Shown here: in pieces, positions 51,201-60,900 of the stretch
Layout of the letters: each line of letters starts with the position of its first letter
Position numbering within the stretch: position 1 is the stretch's first letter
Assembly (NCBI GenBank): GCA_963924555.1
Contig: OZ004585.1
Coordinates: 4,787,488 to 4,851,487, forward strand
Length of the DNA: 64,000 nucleotides
Origin: Crambe crambe
Lineage: Eukaryota; Porifera; Demospongiae; Poecilosclerida; Crambeidae
Direction of reading: 5' to 3'
Notes under the pieces: model-generated
The model's database searches: none
Told to the model about the DNA's origin: nothing
Seen by the model: only the letters and a program-made list of their open reading frames with translations
Program-made: the position numbers and the translations under genes

Positions 51201-54200
51201 TCTGGCAGCCTGGAAGAAAAGTTTGGACAAAGGTGTCCTGATAACCGAGGTTCGACTGTAGTTGTAGAGGCTCTATGCTTATCTAAGTGTTTTGTTACAT
51301 ATCTTCTTAACAGTTGAAGCACTATAATTATTCTCTTTTTAGCTAACTCATTTTAGATAGCTATAGAATAAAGCACCCTTCAGTCCATGGAATACCATGA
51401 TTTATTACACCCTCAGTGGGGAATCTCAGTCTGTGGCCTCAGGAAATAATTATTGCCTACCTCGTGTGTAATACATCATGGTATTCCATACTGAAGGGTG
51501 CAATTATTAAATACAATATCAAGCCCCGAGGGTAAAATACTGCGCATGCGCGAAATAGCTAACTTTTAGCAAATAATGGAAAGTGAAGCTGCTCCAAAAC
51601 TGAGCAGCAAGAAAGAGCAATGTTAGACCGAAGGATAGAGGCAGAAGCTCTGAATCAGCGGAACAGAGATGGTCAAGGCTTGATAAAAGAAATGAGAGGG
51701 ATAGGGCTTATAGACTCTATGAGAAGAGGGCATGCAACTCTTAATGCAACATTTAAAGTTGTTGCTTCGCTCGCCCTTATTATATTATGATTAATAAATG
51801 CTCATGCGATGATAAGTTTTGATGAGAAGTGCTAGCAATCTGTCTAGAATGTTTAGATCCTCCAGGACATAACAAGGGGTTCAGGGGCACAGAAGAGAAG
51901 GCTATCTGACCTGGCTGATGAAGCGAGATAGTACTGGCCACAGCATCATTTGTCAATCATCAGAGCAACTAGTGGAGAGGCAACCAGTACTGCACTATGC
52001 TTCACCAGCATCACCATGAAGGGGAGATTCTGGTAACAGATCTTTCTATAACCAGTTTGGTAGAAAAACAAAACATCCTTCCCATCATAGACTGCTTTGA
52101 CAGCTATACGTTGTTCCTTATTCAAGTTTCTCCAAGGAGAAACAAAGAGCAGCTGCTAAAAGAGAAACAAAGGAGCATGGAGTAAAACTATCGATAGCAT
52201 GCAACATTGCTGTAATAGTACTGGTTGATCGCGTAGCGGAAATATCCGAGTTAATATCCTGATTCCAAGATTTCTGAGAAAAAATTTGTGCATGCGCAAA
52301 CAGTGGATACCAGGCTCTCTTCCCCCCTCCCCCCCCCCCCCCCCCCAAAAAAAAAAAAAGTCAAGCTTGTACTATCATGACTAGTATAGTTGTGTACCTA
52401 GTATAAGAAATTCCATAAGTGGTCCCACAATTATTGTATCCAATAGACAATGTTGAGGATCAGAGCAACGTTGCATTATTACTTTACATTGAAATACCAT
52501 CTGATCAGTGCAGTTCGATATCAATACAGAAAGGGTTCTGTTATCTTGAGAGAGTATGTATCTTCTTGACTCTGAATCATTCATTATTTGCATTGGAGTT
52601 GAGTCCACAAGTTGCTCCCATATTATAGTGTATGAATTGCGTACAGTAGGCAGTGGTATGGGGCACATCAACATTGCATATGTATCATCACAGAATGCAC
52701 CAGTAATGGTATTATGATTAGACACTGTTGGGATAGCTGCATATAAGGGATAAAACATGTGAAATGAAAAAGAATGTAGGGATTACCATTGCTCAAAAAA
52801 GTAAGGAAATAAGGGTAGGGAGTGAAAATTGATCTTTGTTCCGTATATCCATACATATACGTCGGGTAGCTTCAGATTATAGTGTACGTATAACTAGGGC
52901 AATGTACAACATTTGAGTCACAGCGAGCGAGCGAGCAAGTATTCCTATAGGCTTTTGTGCTGATAGCTATTCTTATTTGTACTTTCAACTCCTTAGAAGA
53001 TTTTGATGTGAGTTTATATGTAAGTGGCAGGCTACTGCATGCATAGAAAACTGCAATTCTTACCTCAAAGCACTTAGATCAGCCTAGTGCCTACAAGAAG
53101 CCTCTCGTGCCTGCTGCCCAAAAGGCTGTAGAGATGTTGAGCTGATAGTTCATTTGTGCCTTGCTGTTGAGTTATGTAAGTGGCAGGCAGCTGCATGCTA
53201 TGTAGTTACCACAAAGCACTTAGATATGTCTATTTCCTACAATCCACTTAGATATCCACTGTGCTATAAACAAAGCGATGTACATGTGCATAAATGCACG
53301 CGCAGGGCGCTACTATTGCATGACACGTACATACGCCCGGGGCATTTTGGAGTGTAGACCTAGATCATGTTCCGCACGGATGCTGAACTTCTGCCCCATT
53401 ACGTAACTGGACCACTCCTACTTGCCCGGTTGTAAAATGCATGCTCTCAACTCGTGCGCCTATGTTGCACGTTGTGCATCACTCCTGCAGCTGCATCAGC
53501 ATGGAGGGCCTGCATGCACCCTGAAAATGCAAAAAAGAAAAGAAATGCTTTGGTTATAGTATAAATAATATTATGAAAGGAATCCTAGTAAATTATATGA
53601 AGGGTCCATGGAGGTAAAAAGATAGAAACTTCAGTTATAGAGTGAAGATTAACAAACTTCAATTGTTGGATTTGCCTGAAGCTGGTCTCAGAGACATCTT
53701 AGTGGTGAGAGTAAAAAAGTAAGGCAAAGATGCAGTTATGATTTAGCCTTTATTTCTATATTCATGGAATTGACAGTCTTCATGCTGGTCTGCAAGAAGA
53801 CGTATGCAAGGTTTTTGACCCAAATGGTATGACTGTGAAGCAAATATAAACGTACAAGGTATAAGCAGGTATAGTTGGCGAGCGAAGTGAGCCACTCTCT
53901 GGTCATGTCAACAGGAGCTCGAGATATATAAGACTTATTACACGAGTCAGCGTGAGATATGGGGAGATATTTCACGAGCCGAAGGCGAGTGAAATATCTC
54001 GCCATATCTCACAGCTGACGAGTGTAATAAGTGATTTATTCTTACAGTGCACTACATATGTCACAACTAACAAGTCTAAGGAGTGTTTATAGCCATCATA
54101 TAAACATACGTCTGTAGGAAGCTGTTATGAGAACCTGTAATACTCACCACGAAGCACTTTAGATAAGCCTAGCAGCCTACCAGACCCTACAAACAACTAA

Positions 54201-57200
54201 TGCACTTCGACAAACCGCTGTAAGATTCAATTAAGCTTGCCTATCATCTTCAGAAGTGTCGGCCAAAAAGGTTACTAGGCTAGTCTGCACATGCGCAGTA
54301 GACCGTTGAATATAACCGTTGAATATGAGGATTTATTCAACGGCTAGTCTATGGGGAAAATATACTAGTGGGCGTGGTCTGTAAGAATAAATATATATAT
54401 ACGTACGTCAAAAAATTATCATTGCGCATGCGCTGAATCAATTGCTAAGCGACAACAAAGACTCATGTTAATGTTGATTAGCAAAAACTAATCTTGTGAA
54501 TTTGACTATAGTATGGAGCCACCAAAAAGAAAAAAAGAGACAGAAAAAGAGATAAGAACTAGGCTGGACGAAAGAAATGCATGTGCCCCTCCCACTGCAT
54601 GTCACACCCAATAATTTACAAATATGTGCATGAGGACATAACTTCACATTATCAACATTGCTTCGCTCGCCCAACAACGCTTTATAAGCGATTCCTAGTT
54701 AACTTAATTAAAGGAAGCTAGCTAGGGTAAGGTGGGGCAATCATGAGGGTGGGGCGATTCCGACACGATAAAAAAAAATATATATCCCAGTCGGCCTAGA
54801 TGACAGAATTGCCCCACCCTCATAATTGACCTTATACGTATTCTTCTGTAGGTGATAAAAAAAGTTCACAAGATGGCTTGATTAACAGGATAACTTGTAC
54901 AATAGTGCAACTGACCCGTTGCATAACAGGGCAGCTGAAGCCCGTTATCCAATAGGGCAAATGTGATTGGGGTGACAGGCAGCTAACTAAATAACGGGAC
55001 AGCCGACCTGTATAGGCCAGGATAGCTAGCTATAGTCTCGCGAGCCAGACCCGTTCTGGCTCGCGAGACTAAAGGGTAGGTTGCACAACAGGGTAGCTGA
55101 CCCGTTGCACAACAGGGCTGCTGACCAGTTGCACAATAGGGCAGCTGACCCGTTGCATAACAGGCAGGGCAGCTGAAGCCACGTTACCAGATGTGATTGA
55201 GGTGACAGGCAGCAAACTAAATAACGGGACAGCCAACCCGTATAGGCCAGGGTACTCGCAAGCCAGACCCGTTCTGGCTCGCAAGACTATACAGGGTAGC
55301 GACCCATTGTGCAACTGACCAGGCCAGCTGGCCCGTTGTGCATAGTTCAGCAACAGGGCATCCAGTTACGTGGCATAATTATTGCGTTCAGCAACGGGGC
55401 ATCAGGTTATGTAACGGGCGTCCCGTTATGTAATGGGACAAATTCAGCATTGGGGCGGAACATATATATATATATATTTAAAATTTCAATGAGTCATGAC
55501 TTGAGAGTCAGCTCGCTCGCTGCAATAATGTAGGGATTGTTGGCTAGATATACAGCACAAAGATCGATCCCATTTCTACCTACTTTTTAAAAAAATTTTT
55601 GAGGAATGGTCATCTTTTCATTTCACAGAAATGTTTTTCCCCTTACATGTTTCTGGTCTTTTTTTTTCTCTCTCTCTCTTATGTATAGAGTTCATTCTTT
55701 TATGTGTATGCAGGGACAGAAGTTTCTTGAGATGCATACAATCCACATAGATAAGCCTAGCTCCTCTATGATAAAAGGCTGTAGAAAACAATCTAGCTTG
55801 ATTACAAGTGGAGCATGCGCATTATGACACATATATGTGATATCAGAGAGTGCGGTAGCACTCTATGTGTGCATCGGGCATTCTGGAGTGTAGACCTATA
55901 TACATATTTATTATATCAGAGAGTGCGGTAGCACTCTCTATGTAGGGTTAGTACAGAATGGGCGTGGCTTCTCTCATTAGAACAATACAAACTGGACTCT
56001 CTGTATCTCTTCTATTCTTGCTACAGGCTCAAATTAACTTCTTACATCTGGAAAACACTGCAGAAGATGATATGTCCGCTCAAACTCCTCCAGAACAGCA
56101 TCAACAATTGGCACCAGCCGCCGTCTAAATCTATGAATCGTTCATCATTATCATAATCAGATTCATCTTCTTTGACGGCTGTAACACATACGATATCAAC
56201 TTGTGCAGTTATAATCACACAATGTGCTTTTATCATCGTTATCCACATGGTTTTCCTCCATATCGAACGACTTTGCATTAAAAACGATATGCTGTCAGCT
56301 ATTTTGAAATTAATGACGTCATTTGTCACGTGCGAGCGTCTGTCAAGATCACATGCATGTACGCGCATGCCAACCACTACCTACCTAGCTAGCTATCTCT
56401 AAATAAAAAATATATAAACAAGTGAAAGGAAAAAAATTTATGCTAAATAAAAAGGCCATGTAGGGTTAGTCTGTACTTTTACCTATAGCAGTTTCTGTGA
56501 ACAAACATCAAAATTATGCTACCTCCAATTATAATCCCTACGTCACTGCCTAAACCAAACAGAACTTTTACACTGGCAGCCACAATCGATCCCATAGAAA
56601 AGCAAGGGGTAGGCTCCAAGAAGCGGATGATTTTAGAAACGCAAGTTTATGGCTATATCACATGATGGATCCAAGCGATCTTATTGGCACGTTGTTATTC
56701 ATGCGCGACACAAGTCATTATTGCTAGAGTCACCAGACCCTTTCTCCTTCCCCCGCCCCCAAGAAAAGAAAGGGTCGGCTATGCCAGACTATTGCATGTG
56801 TTGCAAGGTAAAGATTGTCAACATGGAGACAGTAGTACAATTACCGATGATAGTAAAACTGACTAGATACTACATAATGCCTGTACACACTGCTGCTTAG
56901 CAGAGTCTCATCTCTGTCTGCAATCAACTACTAGCTAAAGAACTCTGCTTGTACGTGTTCTTAAACTGTATGGAAAAGATCGTCAACATGGAGACGGTAG
57001 TATAATTTCTGACCTGATGCGCAGTCCAAAACGAAGTAGAGTTAGGTGCTTTAAGTAAGAAGAGCGAAGTTGCTTTACAGATCCGTGATGGCAATGAAGC
57101 GCTGAGGTACTCAGGGAAGAAACGCGCTTTGATTATTAATTATTTATTTATTAAGAGTTGACCACACACCAAGTAGAAAAAAAAATAACAAGAGTTTACT

Positions 57201-57917
57201 TCATATTTACAATGTATGCTCTTTTTTTTATATTACAGATGTGTCAAGCTGTCAAGGCAATAATTATTTTGATCAATAAAAATATTATTTTGCTAGTAAG
57301 CAAACAGGTGAAAAGTCAGGAAGCACAACTCTACTCTCTCACTAATGTCCCAAGTCACAGATTATTGAAGCTGGAAGGCCATAACCTGATAAAAGATAGG
57401 AAATATTTCCATATGAAGCTGAAAGGCCATAACCTGATACATTTCCATAATACAAGCAGTTGATTATGACCTAGCTGCTTTATATCAGCTATTAATACGG
57501 ATGATAGTTAAAGCTGATTAGATACTCACCTGAACAACATTATAATTCCTGCTAATTCATACTGCTTAGCAGAGTCTCGTCTCTGTCTGCAATCAAGGCT
57601 TGCCGCTACAGAGAACTCCGCTTGCACATGTTCTTAAATTATATGGTAAAGATCGTCAACATGGAGACGGTAGTACAATTTCTGACCTGATGCGCAGTCC
57701 AAAACGAAGTAGAGTTAGGTGCTCTAAGTTAATATAATAGCATGAAGAAGGACAAAGTTGCTTTAGAGATCTTTGATGGCAGCAAAGTGCTGAGGTATTC
57801 AGGGAAGAAACACGCTTTGATTATTAAATTCTAGATTATTTATTTATCAGTGTGGTAGCACTCTATGTAGGCTTGACACGTAAAACACCCACGCTCATTA
57901 ATAATAATAAAAATAAC

Positions 57918-57980
<63 letters not shown>

Positions 57981-60900
57981 CTTCTTGACAGCCATAACTC
58001 CCGACTGCTTCATCCTATATCTACGAATTAAAGTAAACCTCAAGTCCTAACTGTCAATTGCCGTCCGAGTGCCTTTGTGGACGCTTGACAGCCACAACTC
58101 CCGACTGCTTAATCCTATATCTACGATCTCGGTACCATCTTGAAGCTCCACACCTCAGGTAAGGAATGGTATTGTTCAAATTGAAGTACAGCTCAAGTCC
58201 TAACTGTCAATTACCATTCGAGTGCCTTTGTGAATGACTCAAAATTCTTGAACGCTTCATAGACAGCACAGTTAGTTTATACACTTCGTAGACAACGTTT
58301 TGTTGACAACATCAAATCGCTAAAAAACTTCATAGACACAGTCTATACACTGAGAAAAAGCTGTCTTGCTGAGTCGTGGTAAGATTATTTGGTAAAGGGT
58401 CATTCTTGACATCCTTAGCCACGCCCCTTGAAAAAAGTGTGCGAACAAGTGACATTTCTTCTAAATGAAAGAGTGATGTAGGCTGGAGTACATGACTATA
58501 AAAAGTACGGAAATAAGGTGCTGGCTATGTACTGGATTTGCTCTGCTAACTGTCACAGAATTACATCGTTGCATGGACTGCATTTGTCACTGTGCTCTGC
58601 TAACTGTCATAAAACTGACATAAACCCTACATCGCTGCAATGTGTAGCCAAAAAGGATAATATGGCAGCAACGATGTAGGATTTTATGACAGTTAGCAGA
58701 GTAAGTGCAGTACATAGCCAGCACCTTCTTTCAGTACTTTTTATACTCATGTACTCCAGCCTATATCACTCTTTCATTTAGAAGAACTCTCATTTATTTG
58801 GATTACATTACGTATTTCTTTTTTTTTCTACTTGGCATGTAACAAGAGTCAACCGCATACCAAGTGGAAACAGACAATAAGAGTTTACTTCTTACAATAT
58901 AGCTATGCTTTTAATTTACATTAGCTACAGATGTGTCACTGAGTCGAGGCAATAATTATTTTGATCATTAAAAAAATTATTTTTAAAGGTCAGGAAGCAC
59001 AACTCTACTGTCCCAAGTCACAGATTATTGAAGCTTGAAAGCCATAACCTGATAAAAGAAAGTAAACATTTCGATACAAGCAGCTGATTATGACCTAGCT
59101 GCTTTTTAAGTGTCAGCTATTACATAGGCGTAGGAAGATAATTTTGGTTAGGGGGGCAGTAGCTAGGCTACATAGAGCACAAAGTGCGCCATTTAGGGGG
59201 GTCCGGGGACATGCTCCCCCGGGAAAATTTAAATTTGGAGGCAAATCTGGGTTTACGTCACCAATATTATAAACATTGGTTTGTGCATGTGATGATGATT
59301 TTTTGGGGGAAGTTGGGAAATTCTTTGTAGAAGTTTCTACCCTGATTGAATCCTATTGATAATTAGTTAATTATTATTGTAAACATCTAGAATTTACAGA
59401 AACAAATTGTTTTGCACTTTCATTTTGGTTCAGTTCATCTGTCCTTCTGATAAATTGCTTATTAATCATGTATTCTTGGGAAGTTAACAAGTTATTACAC
59501 TTCACGTCTTGAAGTTGCTATATGTTTAGGGGTGCTTAAGGGGGCTGTACCCCCACACCTATGTTTATTAATATGGATGAGTTAAAGCTAACTAGATACT
59601 CACCTGAACCACATAATACCTGTACACACTGCTTAGCAGAGTCTCATCTCTGTCTGCAATCAAAGCTAAAGGAATCTGCTTGATTGTATGGTAAAGATCG
59701 TCAACATGAGACGCAACGGTAGTACAATTACATGATGGTAAAAGCTGACTAGATCACTTGAGCCACATAATGCCTTTACACACTGCTTAGCGGAGTCTCA
59801 CCTCTGTCTGCAATCAAGGCTTACTGCTATCGCTACAGAAGAAAGCTGAACTCTGCTTGCACGTGTTCTTGTATGTCAACATGGAGTTGCAATTTTGAAG
59901 CAACATGTACCAGAGTTTGACAAGAAGCCCGAGATTAAGGAGAAAGCGTCTTCCAATGTAAATCATAGATATATCTCGCACTCGTACAATCCCAACACCA
60001 GGCAAAGGAGAAACAGTACTCATGTTAGAGAGGATGAAGAGACAGAAAGTGTTTCTACTTGGTATGTAATTTGCAGGTCATATCCATCTCATTATTATCT
60101 ATAATACTAGGCCTAACTATTATTTTTGCGAATTCTTTTTGCAGGAGGTGGTTAGTGCTGTACATCTATAGCTTCTTTTTTCGAAGTGGCTATTCGTCCG
60201 GCAGCCGGATACTATTTTCAGAGCTATTCGTCCGGCAGTCTAAATAGGCCAGCGAAGCTGGCCTATGTATTATAAAAGCTCCTGCAAGGGAGCGAGCGCA
60301 GCGAGCGTTAGGTGCATGGGACGTACTATTCACGCACTGTTGTGACTCCAAGGCTAGGCAACACTCGCCCAGCTTGCAGTGCAGGCCCAAAGGGCTCCCT
60401 AAGGCCACCAGAGAGTAACAAGTATAAATATCACTCTCGAACTGAGTTTTGCAGCGTTGCCACCGTAGTGTATTGGTTAGTGCCGTGTGCTTTGGAACGT
60501 CCGATCGTGGGTTCGATCCCGGAATTGCTGCTTCTTTTTCTTCTTTCAGATTTTCAATCTTTGAAAATTTTCTAAGTGCCAGCACTGCCGGAAGAATAGC
60601 TCTGAAAATAGTATCCGGCTGCCGGACGAATAGCCACAGCGTTCTTTTTTTCTTGAATTAATTACACACACCAGTTAGCTATACCATTAGCTAAGTTCAT
60701 AAGAGTGTAGTCTCAGGCCTGGGATACAAGTGGGAGAGGCAAGCCGAAGTTCAATCATCCTTACTTCATGAAATTCATAGCTCTTGTGTTGCAATGTTGG
60801 ATGATAATCAAGCCTGGTAAACAATTTAGTGAGACTAAACTCTTTAGTTTACTCAATCAGCCTGCAAGCTTTCTCTCTAAATAATGCACACCTTATGGAC

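Noticed and set aside
55069..55353. 94-codon minus-strand frame with repeated PVVQRVS
   Set aside because: Translation of the minisatellite.
57840..58043. Poly-Ile frame
   Set aside because: AAT microsatellite artefact.
60455..60530. tRNA gene
   Set aside because: The B box is perfect but acceptor and T stems do not close; treated as a tRNA-derived promoter module.
60190..60585. 131-codon minus-strand frame
   Set aside because: Antisense to the TIR element and its Pol III module; spans known repeat boundaries.
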